A stretch of 64,000 bases of DNA from Falciphora oryzae (lineage: Eukaryota > Ascomycota > Sordariomycetes > Magnaporthales > Magnaporthaceae). The notes below the pieces were generated by a model. It searched no databases. It saw only the letters and a program-made list of their open reading frames with translations, and was not told the origin of the DNA. The DNA lies in assembly GCA_000733355.1 (NCBI GenBank), contig JNVV01000032.1, positions 81,134 through 145,133 of the forward strand, written 5' to 3'. Positions within the stretch are counted from its first letter, which is position 1; each line of letters begins with the position of its first letter. Both the position numbers and the translations under genes were made by a program. Below are positions 22,917-34,106 of this stretch, piece after piece.

Positions 22917-23045
22917 TGTCACGGCGCGGCAGCTAGGTACTAGGTTGAAGGTTTGTTGTTGCACGAGGGAGGAAGACCGCTCGCCCCTAAGGGGGCCGGC
23001 GGATCTCTGGCTAAATACAGGTGTGTCGGGTCTGGTCCCGTGACA
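22917..23045. mobile_element. 129-bp solo LTR-like element, TSD CAATT
   Basis: The segment begins TGTCACGG and ends CCGTGACA, an exact 8-bp inverted repeat with TG...CA termini as in LTRs. It is bounded on both sides by CAATT (22912-22916 and 23046-23050), a perfect 5-bp target duplication. At 129 bp it is very short for an LTR, the size of miniature (TRIM-type) LTR elements. No internal region is present, so it is read as a solo LTR left by recombination. Confidence 0.75.
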
Positions 23046-23204
23046 CAATTATTTTAACGATAAAAAGCTTTCTTATAACCACAATAACGTTTTTCGTTAA
23101 ACTGGAGCTGGTAAAACTTTTAGCTGGCAGATCTTTAAAGGAAGCTGGAACTTCGACTCACGAACTTTTTATTCCAATTACCTGGAAATACGCGGCCGAA
23201 AACG

Positions 23205-23239
<35 letters not shown>

Positions 23240-23241
23240 AA
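23205..23241. repeat. T15-A22 homopolymer junction
   Basis: A run of 15 T directly followed by 22 A, which forms a perfect palindrome over most of its length. It lies in an AT-rich segment between the two LTR insertions. Confidence 0.85.
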
Positions 23242-23382
23242 CCCGATACTTAGAAAATGGAATAAGCGATTACGGATAACCTGTCACAGCACTAGTCTTA
23301 GAGGCTTAGACTGGATGCTCCAGTTTTCAGTTGCCGGAGCCCCACCGGCTCCGAAATTGTAGCTCATGCGGCTTAGCAAGAA

Positions 23383-23776
23383 TGTTACAACCACGCAGGT
23401 GGCGGGGACAGGAGGCCTGGATCAGATCAAGCCCCAGGAAAGGAGCATCCTCAACCCCGCACCCGGACGTGGAGGGGTCATATGAGGAGTCACGTGACCT
23501 CGGGGGTGATATGAGTGCTATGAACATAGCACTTATAGCACCAGGGACAGGGCAGTACGGTTGTGTATATAAGAAAAAGATCCCTCAAGCAGTTAGATAG
23601 CTTTGACTGAGGCATCGGCATCAGTCAACCTAAGTTAGCTCCAAGGTACCCCCTTGGGCAAGCAACCCAGACTTCTGTCACCAGTTTCCAGTTCCCCTGA
23701 AAGCAAACCTTGTCAAGTGTACTGTTCAGCGCCCTCCCTAGGTGTCCTACCCTAGGAACAGAGCCTGATTGTAACA
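23383..23776. mobile_element. 394-bp solo LTR, TSD AAGAA
   Basis: The segment begins TGTTACAA and ends TTGTAACA, an exact inverted repeat with TG...CA ends. It is flanked on both sides by AAGAA (23378-23382 and 23777-23781), a perfect 5-bp duplication typical of Ty3/Ty1-type integrases. A TATATAA at about 23566-23572 could be the LTR promoter in plus orientation. No primer-binding site or internal coding region follows, so this is a solo LTR. Base composition is near 50% GC, with no strong sign of RIP. Confidence 0.88.
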
Positions 23777-24474
23777 AAGAAGTTACTAGTCCGTGCATTG
23801 ATTTTCTGTGGGGCGGGCAATGTAACAGCCCGTGTGGGTTGTGCGCTGCCTTCCTTGATAAGCTGTGCAGACGGGCGATCCAAGCAGCAGCTTGGATTGA
23901 AGACCTTTTGGTTATTGGCTCAGTGGTATAAGGCCCGCGTCGCTGTGTTACAGGCAACTTCTACGAGATCTAATTTAAGGAACGAAAGTGATTTTTTCTG
24001 TCACGGCACCAATGAGGGCGAAGAGGCCGAGCTGCAACAAACCCTCAGGTTGATTTGGCTATCTAAAGTTAAGGAACAAAAAAGGAAAAGTTGTGCGTTG
24101 CACCTGTTCGGATCGATTGCCTTAGGTAGGGCAATCGAGCCGGGCTCCACTTGTCGCACAGATCTGCCAGGCGCCCGTGCAACAGGTGGCCGTACCTGGC
24201 GCCGAGCCCTGCCAGGGCTACGCGCTATAACAATAATTGTAAATAAACTAAATAAAAGCGAAAATTTATTTATTGCTTATTTTTTTTTTTTATATAGGCG
24301 CCACCGCATGTGCGGGAAAAAATCACTCAGACTAGATCCAAAAGGAATCACCCGCCCCACAAAAAAACGATGCACGAACCAGTGACTTTCGCACCCAACC
24401 AATCAAATCGAAAGGGCGATCAATTCTCTTGGCATCAGTCTGAGCCTCTGAGACTAGGCGCACTCCCTTACAGG

Positions 24475-24525
24475 TAGGGGGAAAATTTTATTGAGTTCGC
24501 GTTTTTTTTTTTTTTTGGTCGGGGT
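24475..24525 (-). repeat. Right terminal inverted repeat
   Basis: The right arm of the outer element. It ends 147 bp from the stop codon of the neighbouring minus-strand gene. Confidence 0.85.
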
Positions 24526-24672
24526 GGCTAGCTTGCCAGTGGTAGCAAGCCGCCCGCTGTTTTCCAGGCTGATTGGTCATCCGGATTCCAAAAATATTGA
24601 CAAACACAAGTGACTGGTTCATAGGCGTGTATAAATTATAATAATACAAATCCTATACATACATGAATCCGG

Positions 24673-27655
24673 CTACGAAGAATAACAAGCCGAGAATGAG
24701 CCACCCTGCTTTTGGCGGCTAGCCGATGAAGATGAACGGGAGTTCCTTAGATATGTGCTGGCCCTCTTCCAGAATCTGTCAGAGTCCCCCCGGCTGCCAT
24801 GGGCGGCGGCGTCATCGTCATCATCTGACGCTTTTGCCTTGCCGGCAGCTCGGCTGGCGTATGCCTCAGCCTCGAATCGCGACGGCCACACCAGGCCGTC
24901 CCTGCCGCCGTAGCCGCTCTCCTCAATCAGCCGCAGCATCCGGTCCTCGAGCTCCCCCATGCGCTCCGGCGACAGTTGCGCCTCGGCGAACGCCCGGAAC
25001 ATGACAAAGGCCTCGGCCGCCCTGCCTGAGTGTGCGTGGTCCGGATCCCGCGCGTCCTCAAATGTCGACGTCGCCCAGTTTGTCACCATCCACTCTACTA
25101 CCCGCACCATTTCATCCACGTCCCCGAGCAGACCCAGAGTCCGGATGTAGTGTTGCAGATGGACGATGTTGATCCGGTAGAAGAGCGGGGGTAGGTCCAG
25201 CTCCCAGCTCTGAGTCTCGCCCCGCTCGCTCGACAGTCCCTGGTCTTTTTCCAGCGCTGTCGGCTCCGTGATAAGACCGAACGCGTGCTTAAGGAGCATG
25301 TGTGCCGCATGTATCGCCTTGCCCTCGTCAGACATCGGATCAACCTCCTGGAATTCGACGGCTTCCAGCACACAGCGCAGGATAAGACACAGCTTATCAA
25401 ACATGATCACATCCACACCTTTGCGCCGTCGTAGTAGTTCTCGGTAGATATCCAGGAAAAGGCTCAGCGCCTTCACGCGAGTCGTACTGTTATGCCGGTT
25501 CACAAGCGTTGGCCGGGACAAGGCCCCAATAATGGTATGCCATGGCGCGAGGTAGTAGGAGGGTGTCTTCCTCAGTCTCACGCGTGCTGCCTTCGCAGCA
25601 CTTTGTATGAGGTGGATCCGTCTAGGCGTGCGTAAAGGCTCGTCTGTTTTGAAGTCGGGCTGCATGTGACAGAGCGCGAAGATGCAGGCGTTGAAAACGC
25701 TGCGTGGGATCCTACCCAGTATGCTTTCGGCCTCCGAGTAGGCAAAAGCAGACGAGCCTCTGCTAAGCAGGCGCAAAAATGTGTGTACCGCCTCTTTGTC
25801 TACCATGCCGTCGAGCAGGTATGTCGCCATCTCCTGAGGGGTCTTTGAGTGGGCAACAAGCACATCAAGGCAAGGGCCAACAGGCCGCAACTGCTGGCTG
25901 CGCATTTGCTCGTACAGCTGCTCAACAGTGGGCGGTTGGACCCTGGCTCTCTCGAAATTGCTGATGTTATCGTCGTGGAAAGGAAGGTTTTCTTTGGCGT
26001 CCCCCGGGAGTGTCCTCGTAGTGAGGGGTACCTCGCGCGCAAATAGCCTGGCGAACATTTCGGCGTAGACCTGGCAGTTCGGTGGAAGGCCCTCCTGCGG
26101 CGGACGCTGAAAACAGCCCCAGGCTTCGTACGCGTTCCGGGTCGCCTTGACTTGAGCCGCCCAGTGCGAGTAAATGTTCAGAGATGCATACTTTCCGTGC
26201 CAGACCCTGGGCTTGAGAGACCGCGTCTGGACGTATGGCGATTCGCCGAGGTCGGCTCCTCCAAGTACGTCTAGAGGACGATCGGACAGCTCGTCAGCGT
26301 ACCCGGCCTCGCGCATCATGATTCCGGCTTTGACACTCCGACTGAGATCATCCTCAGGCTGCCGCCTCTCGTCCTGGCCATCCCAATTCTGCCTGTAAGG
26401 CGGCCACGTCTTTGACAAGCGGGCCGCGACCACCTTCTCGTCCCCTGATTTCGCGAGGGCGGTCAGGACCCTCCGGATAGCCCTAAAACCAAACCGATCG
26501 ATCTTAAGGGGCCGGGCGAATTCGCTCGACAAGGCGAGCATCACCTTTTGTGCCCGCCAGTTGTAACGCATCTGAGCGACCGGATGCAGAGGAGAGTTCG
26601 TTTCGAAGAGTTGCAGACATTGGTTGAAGAGCTTGCAGCGCGCGGCGAATATCTTTTCAGACCGCGTCCGAGAGAGATGCCGCTCCGGGTCGAGGGGGGC
26701 CCAGTTGAGATCACGTATGTAGCTGGCAGCCAAGTCGGCGATAGAGACGATGGCGGTCGGCCAGACGAGCATGACGTGATGCGTCAGGAGCCTCAGCAGC
26801 ACCTCGAACTGCTCTGGATTCATATTGAGGCGGTGATCAAGGGTGCGTAAGGGCCTGACCGGGGCCTTGCATGACAGAGATGTCGGTCTGGTCGGCAGGC
26901 GACTGCCCATCGAGAGGGAGTTGCTACAGAAGGTCCTGGCCGAGTATTCGAGGAGGCGCATGATGGACCGAGGCCCGTTGAAGACCTCTTCCTTGCGGAG
27001 GATGTTGAAGAGAACGAAAATGGGCTTGTATCGGTCCGAGGAAACCAGGCGTTCGACCCTCCCATCCGCATCCTCGGCCGACAAGATCCATACCCAATGA
27101 TCGATGTCGTCTGCCGTGACGCCCTTGAGCGCGAGATACTTCAGCTTGGCTCGCCACGCGACATCACTAGGCAGGCGGTCGGACAGGCGGGTCTGGCCTT
27201 GGGCCTCTGCCTGTTGCATGGCCCGCTGCAGCGTTACCAGAGGCAGGCGGAAGCTGCGGCTGCCGGCGGCGTTTCCGAGAACGGTGAGGGTGTCGAACTC
27301 GTTCGACTTGGACATTTCCCTTAGCCAGAGCGTCAAGGCGTAGTTGGGTGACATATCGAGGCGTTTCTCGAGCGGGGTGGGCGGTGCCCGAGGGCTCTGG
27401 GGCTCGGAGCGCGCGCCATGAGAATCCCAGGCGTCTCTAAGGATGGACAGCACCGGTCCCGGCTGCGAGGTGCAGGATGTGGTTAGCTGAGTGTTCGCTG
27501 TGCATGCCACTTTCCGAGTGTGGTTATCGCATCGTGGGCGGGGTGGCGGCGTGCCCTGGGCTCGCGGAGGCGCCAGCAAGCGTCTGTGCCTGACTTACTA
27601 GGGAAACGTCATTTCGAGGGATCTTGCCAAGCGAGCCTGCTCTTCTCAGTAACAT
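24673..27655 (-). CDS. Mitochondrial helical-repeat (PPR-like) protein, function unknown
   Basis: Exon 1 (27655-27599) encodes MLLRRAGSLGKIPRNDVSL, a good mitochondrial targeting sequence. Splicing to exon 2 (27462-24673) in the same frame gives 948 aa. Without this exon the long frame has no ATG until 27354. The body is almost all helical, with arrays of ~35-residue stretches containing Leu/Ala-rich helices (for example YFRINIVHLQHYIRTLGLLG-type segments near 820). This suggests a pentatricopeptide or related alpha-solenoid, as in fungal proteins for mitochondrial RNA processing or translation. No motif fixes the target. The tail is acidic (DDDDD), then Ser/Arg-rich. The repeat assignment is inference; a profile search would decide. 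Confidence 0.68.
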
Positions 27656-28351
27656 TGGCTTCGGGCACGCAGTATCTGCGCATCTTGAAAAGGACTGGAG
27701 TCAGATAGACATTCGCCCCTGTTGCAGTCGGTTTTCTGGGCATGAAAGCGGGATGAGTGTTGGTCTGGGTTCCATGCCAAATAAGGTGCCCTGCGCGGTT
27801 GCCTGCCCCTGCAGCATCGAAAGGGAAAAAACTCTCTCTCGAAAATGTCCAGAAAAATGCCAGCTTTGGGCGCGCCTCATTGGATGACACAATAAGCCCC
27901 GCCCGGGAGCAAGATCCTTGCACTTGACTATCGAGACGCCCACACACCTTATCCCGCCCCACGGAAGCCATCTTCCTTCGATCGATTGGTCACCTCCACA
28001 ACAACCCGGAAAGCACAGACTGCCGGCATCGAGCTGTCGCAAACAATCCGTCAGCAGCCAATGTTGGAAAAGACTGATGAGGAGAGAGTCCCACGACTCT
28101 TTCACGCGCAGCCCGATCTCTTCTTTGCTTGAAGCACGCAGCGCCATAACGCCGGGTCTGGCATCCATCATCCAGGCCACATAACACGACGCGAAGCCAA
28201 CTACCAATAAGACTCTATATAATCAATCTTCCCTAATCAAGGAGAAGCCCAAACTAGAAGCCCCGAGAGCTGGGTGGCCCACCCCACTACGCGCCGCAGA
28301 AGTCCCGGTACAGCCAACCGCCCAAGCTGGAGACGCAGCCGGTTCTCTACG
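27656..28351. promoter_or_regulatory. Divergent promoter region
   Basis: About 700 bp separate the divergent start codons of the mitochondrial protein and MYST acetyltransferase genes, so both promoters lie here. A CCAAT pentamer occurs at 28068-28072. No other site is assignable. Confidence 0.5.
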
Positions 28352-30875
28352 ATGCCTCCGCCGAAGAGGAAGCGCCGTCTTTCGCAGGATGAACTCGCAC
28401 TAGCCGCCCCGTTTCCTCCTCCAGCGCCGCCATCAGCCTCCGCCACGGCCGCTCCGACGCGCCGTGCGACGCGTCATACCCCAGCAGCCCCGCCGGCGCC
28501 TTCGGCTTCTCGACAGCCTGATATCGACGCTCCGAAACGAAAACGAGGCAGACCACCGCGCAACAACCCCGAGCTATCCGAACCATCCTCCGACCCCATC
28601 TCTAGCCCGGCCCCTCCCACCGCGGCTGTCACAATTCGGCCAGGGACCCCAAAGACGACGGCGCCGGCGGCCTCGAGCGCAAGCAAAGAGACCGCGACAG
28701 TAGCGATCAGGGGATCATCCACATCTCAGCGGCCTACCAGACGAGTATCACCGTCGCGCGAGACCGAAAACCTCCCACTCCGCGCCGCTGCTGCCGCCCC
28801 GACGCGTGCACCAGCTGCCTCCAGGCCCGTGAGGACGACAAGACACGGAGAGGCGGCCCTCGCTGCTGCTCCGGAGAAAGTGTCGGCAGGGTATCCGCCC
28901 GGAGTCCATGCGGCATCCACTACCATTGCACCTCCCACCGTGCAAATCTCGCCCGCTCCGCCCGCTCCTCTAACCTCTAGGACTACCTCACACAACGTAC
29001 CCAACCAGACACCCCCCAGACCACAAGCGGCAGTACCCGCAAGCCAACAACCACCAAGGGCGATACCGGCGGCACCCTTGGTGCCTGTAACAGCAGCGTC
29101 GCCGGCAGGCGTCATGTCCAAGCCGCAGCAGCAGAGGCAGAGGGTTCAGCCTATCCATCAGCAGCAAGCGAAGCCGCACGCCGTGTCAACACCCGAGAAG
29201 CGTGGATACCGAGCAGATCGCAACATCGATAAGGTCGTGTTGGGCAACACGTGCTTTTCGGCGTGGTACCCGTCGTACTACGGCAAGGAGGTGCTGGGTG
29301 ATGTGTCGGGGAACGCAGTCGCCAAGACTGTTAGTAGCGGAGCAGGCGCGACGTCATCTATGAATGGTTTTCATACTGGCAGCACCCCCGCCGGTGTCGG
29401 CAAGGGACAGCAACATCAAAGCAACGGCGAAAGCAACGGCTCTGATGCCTCGCGGACAAACGGCACGGGAAATGAGAACGGCAAGGGGAAGGCGGGTCAA
29501 CAGCAACCGGCACAGCAGCAGTCAATGCTTGGTCGCCTCTACGTCTGCCCGTCCTGCTTCAAGTACTCCAAGGAGTTGGTCATGTGGTGGGAGCACGTGC
29601 AAGCCTGCGATCGGCGGCTCGTCGTGCCCGGACGCAAGATCTACGTGCACCCCAAGGGAAGCCAGACCATCCACGTGCGGGCTCCTACCAAAGCTGGCGG
29701 GTCGAGGAAGAAGTCGGATGGCGACAAGGTTGTGACGCAGGTGGTGCAGGATGAGGGCGAATGGAGCGTCTGGGAGGTAGATGGAGAGCAGGAGATGGTA
29801 AGTTCCCAAGATGATATTTGTGCACATCCAACCTGACCACTCTTCAGAGTTCGAGATCACGAATCCCAAAGTCAGGACATATTGACTAACCTACCACACC
29901 GGTCGTCAGCTCTTCTGCCAAAATCTATCACTGTTTGGCAAGTTGTTTTTGGACAACAAGTCGGTTTTCTTCGATGTTACCTCGTTCAACTACTTCCTCC
30001 TTGTCTACACGCCGCCGTGGCCAACAATACCGGCCTCGGAATCAGTCGAGAAGGACCGATTCAGCGGCATGTCTTCCACCAACAACGCAGCCGAGCCACA
30101 GCCGCCGCTGCCACGCATAGTAGGCTTCTTCTCCAAGGAGAAGATGTCATGGGATAACAACACTCTAGCATGCATCCTCGTGTTTCCTCCGTGGCAGCGT
30201 AAGGGTCTCGGGGCGTTGCTCATGGGTGTCTCGTACGAGATCGCACGGCGGGAGGGCATCCTGGGCGGACCCGAGAAACCCATCTCGGACCTGGGCAGAA
30301 AGGGTTACAAGAGGTACTGGGCCGGCGAGATCGCGAGATGGCTGCTCACCGTGGAGCCGGACAGCAGCAATGTGGCGGGAGCAGCAGTATCGGCATCAGC
30401 CAGCACGGGAGCAGACGGCAGCAGCAGCAGCACTGCCATCGTCGACTTGGAGGAGTGTAGCAGAGCGACGTGGATCGCACTGGACGACTGCCTCGCCACG
30501 CTGCGCGAGATGAACCTGGCCGAGGACGCCGGGCTGGGCCCTCCCAGGCCTCCAGCCCCCGGCACTGCCGGGCCGGACGAGAGTGCGGGGGAGGATCACC
30601 GTGGAGGAGACGGCCTGATGCAAGGGGCAGCAGTAGCGGCTGCGGGGCAGACGGCTGCGACTCTGTCCTTATCGGGGAAGGGCCAGGACGGTGCGGACAA
30701 GTCGGGCGAAGAGCCGGCCAGGCAGGTGCGCAGGGTCAGGATATACAAGGAGAGGGTCCGGAAGTGGGTCGCGGACAACGGCGTCGACCTCACCCGGCCC
30801 TGCGACCCGGCCGGCTTCGTGGATGGATACGGCATCAAGGCGGTGTTGGGGGACAAAGAGAAGACGCCACTGTGA
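28352..30875 (+). CDS. sas2: MYST-family histone acetyltransferase, Sas2-like
   Basis: Exons 28352-29797 and 29910-30875 give 803 aa. The N-terminal ~280 residues are Pro/Ala-rich with an AT-hook-like KRKRGRPPR. The MYST domain begins near 285 (RNIDKVVLGNTCFSAWYPSY). A Gly/Ser/Asn/Gln insertion of roughly 65 residues comes next, then the C2HC zinc finger (LYVCPSCFKYSKELVMWWEH...C, ~397-420). The acetyl-CoA motif PPWQRKGLGALLM (~575) and catalytic segment TLACILVF follow, then GGPEKPISDLG. The short first-exon remnant LFCQNLSLFGKLFLDNKSV is typical of MYST enzymes. Family knowledge suggests acetylation of H4 in a silencing or chromatin complex. The insertion and long N-terminus are unusual. 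The Sas2 subgroup is my best guess over Esa1 or Sas3. Confidence 0.85.
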
Positions 30876-33303
30876 CCCGGGGGATCTTTGGGTAATATGT
30901 AAAATGTGTAATCTAGGTTCTGTTATTCAGGACAAATCATAACGAAGGGAGCGATTGTGAATTTTTTTTTTTTTTTCTGAGTGGCTCTTACTTGACTGTC
31001 TGAACATTGAATGTTGGAATTGGCGCTTGCACGTGAATTATGCACGCAAGTTTCCCATACCCACGGAGCCCACCCAAACGACCCCCAAGGATCATGCTCG
31101 ACGCACGCCAACGAACACGCCGATAAGCAACATCCATGGCGTCGGAGCGCGGGATACACCCATGTCCGTCTTACCGCAAGTGCTCGGTCAGCTCTGCCGA
31201 GTTTTCCCGGAGGTGTGTGTGCCCAGACCGCATGTGTGGGCAGCATCGAAAAAGCCCTCTGCGGCTAAGCTGCCAGCCAGCACATGCCCCAAACAAGCTA
31301 AAAAAAAAAAAATTGACCTCATCATTGGCAGCAAACCAAGCTCGTGTCGCGTAAGCACCGCTTGTTGGCACGCAGAGATTATGCAAGGCTGCATCATGGG
31401 ACCCCCGAATTTGCAGTGCCCAACCACACTCAGCAAGAATGTTAGGTAAATGGAATGAATGAGAATTAGAAGGGTGTGGTATCACAAGCTCGCAAGGAGG
31501 TGCCGAACAACGAGAAAAAAAAAAAAAAAAAAAAGAAAAAAAATCAATGTCGATTTCAGGGCTACACCTTCATTTCCAATGCCACTGTTTGCTCAGCAAA
31601 CTTCCCGAATGGGTGGGATGCGTCAAATAGATCACCGCCTGTCCGCCATTTCCTCTTTTCTCAGGTATTTTCTGTGCCACACAGAAAGAAAAAAAAAAAA
31701 GAAAAAAAAAAAAGAGCACCTGCAGAAAGCAACCTGGCACACCAGGGCTGCCCATTCCGGGCGTCCGGTCGGCTATCCAATTTTGCAAATCTCCCTCCTG
31801 CTTCTGCCGAGCATTCCAATTGGTGTGGAGCCCTCTGCCACAGCGCGGGCAGCAGCAGCTCTTGTTTGCCGTGGCTTGAAAGTCGGTCCAGCTCGGAGCT
31901 TTGCGGTAAACAGCAGGGGGGGGGGGTTGGTCGGTGAAGCTAATGTCGGGAGCCAGCAAGGGGTGTTGCCAGGCGCTAGGGTGCTGCCGGAAGCTTTTGT
32001 CAAGTTAGCCGCAGTCCACGTCAGGTACGAAAATTTTTGGAAAAATTTTCCTTGCCAGAGGCGGCTATGTTTACCCCATGTCCGAGCCATCCAGGGCTCG
32101 ACTTAAGATAGCACTGGGCAAAGTGAGCTCGCGCCCACACTGCCATTCCTAGGGCGCTCCCGTCCAGATCCTGTTCTTCCCACCGGTCTTCCAAATCTCA
32201 TGCCCGAGTCGCTCGCAAACACAACATGTTGCGAAAAGCGGGAACTGGTCGCTTAGGGTCCACCCCTGCCAACCAGCACGACACGTGCACTCGTCGATGA
32301 CAGCTTTTTTCCCAGTGCTTTAGCCGGGCCCTGTCGCCAGGGTCGGTGGTGGGATGCTTTCCCATCCGCCCATGTTGCGCCGCTATGTGGGGGCCTCTAA
32401 TGGGTGGGGGTCGCATATCAACCACCCCCTGGCGCACCGTCATCCGCGTACAAGATTTGTAGAAAATTTTCTGTTCGTGGGACACAAAGGCCGCCCTCCT
32501 CAGTGGGAAAGGGCAGCTGTGATTGCCAAACCCACACAGCCCAAGAGGATCGCGATAGACGCTTATCCCGTTGGATCTCACGGTCCACCCCCTCCTCGAG
32601 CCAGGTCCAGGCGGGAAGGAGACGGAACGGGAGGGGAGGGGGAGGGGATGGCGGCGTGTGCTCGCCACGGCGTTAGATAACGGTGTCGTCGCAGGAGTCC
32701 TCGGCCGAGTCAGAATGAAAGCCTGCCTGCCAAGTTGGCTCAGCAGAGAGAACCGGGCCGCCTCTCTCAGGCTGTTGAGCCACTTGAGCCTCAGGCCTCA
32801 GGCCGAAAAGGCGTGTTCCCGATATTGCCCGATATGGCCGACCCGAAGATCGCGTTGGTTGTGAGATCAGTGTCTCTGACCTGGGCCCCAATCCCGGCAC
32901 ACCTCCCATCAGCCACCTTTGGCCCAGCTCTTCCATCTCCTTTCGTCCAGCCCATCCCACCCGTTTCCCTAGCCCGGACCAGCAAAAAATCCGGCCAACG
33001 GGTCCACCTCGCTGGCGTCGAAATGCCTCTCTGTCGTTTCCAGGCTCCGCCCCCCTGGCCGATTGACCTATTGGAGCCTCCAATCCAAAGCTGGGACACC
33101 TCCGAGGCCCGTTCCCTACCCACCCTTTTGTTCTTCCGCTCTTTTCCTCTCCTTTCTCGGCTCCAGTCTTCTTCCACTCACATCAGCTCTGGAAAAAAAA
33201 TCTCTTACCCGTCTCTTCCATTTCTCTTCCCCATCTCCAACCAGCTCAGCTCACCTCTTGTCCCTCCCTTCTGTCAACAGACATCTCCCCTCCATCAGAC
33301 ACA
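30876..33303. other. 2.4-kb intergenic region before ATP9
   Basis: This contains several homopolymers (T run near 30961, A runs near 31513 and 31690) and, at its right end, the pyrimidine-rich leader of the ATP synthase gene. ORFs up to 300 codons overlap the ATP9 leader and intron but have no family pattern. I see no gene. Confidence 0.5.

Positions 33304-34106
<803 letters not shown>

Larger units (their letters stand above)
22758..24525. mobile_element. Inverted-repeat transposon remnant with nested insertions
   Basis: The ends are a near-perfect inverted repeat of about 50 bp. Left 22758-22808 reads ACCCCGACC, a run of 13 A, CGCGAACTCAATAAAATTTT, then C's and TA. Right 24475-24525 is its reverse complement with 15 instead of 13 homopolymer bases. 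No ORF in the 1768 bp looks like a transposase, so it is a non-autonomous or decayed element. Two LTR-like insertions (22917-23045 and 23383-23776) lie inside and must be younger. A convincing target duplication for the outer element was not found; the flanks ...GCAAGT and GGCTAG... differ. The superfamily is therefore open. Confidence 0.75.

Noticed and set aside
23916..23960. A-box-like TGGCTCAGTGG suggesting a tRNA-derived SINE
   Set aside because: No B box at the right distance and no D or anticodon stem can be formed. Probably chance.
22751..24540. TA or 8-bp target duplication for the outer inverted-repeat element
   Set aside because: The bases outside the two ends do not match. No duplication could be defended, so the superfamily was left open.
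28274..28351. Upstream extension of the MYST acetyltransferase
   Set aside because: It would need a GTG start. The ATG at 28352 opens a normal basic N-terminus.
31459..32106. ORFs with long Lys runs
   Set aside because: The Lys runs are translated poly(A) tracts in non-coding DNA.
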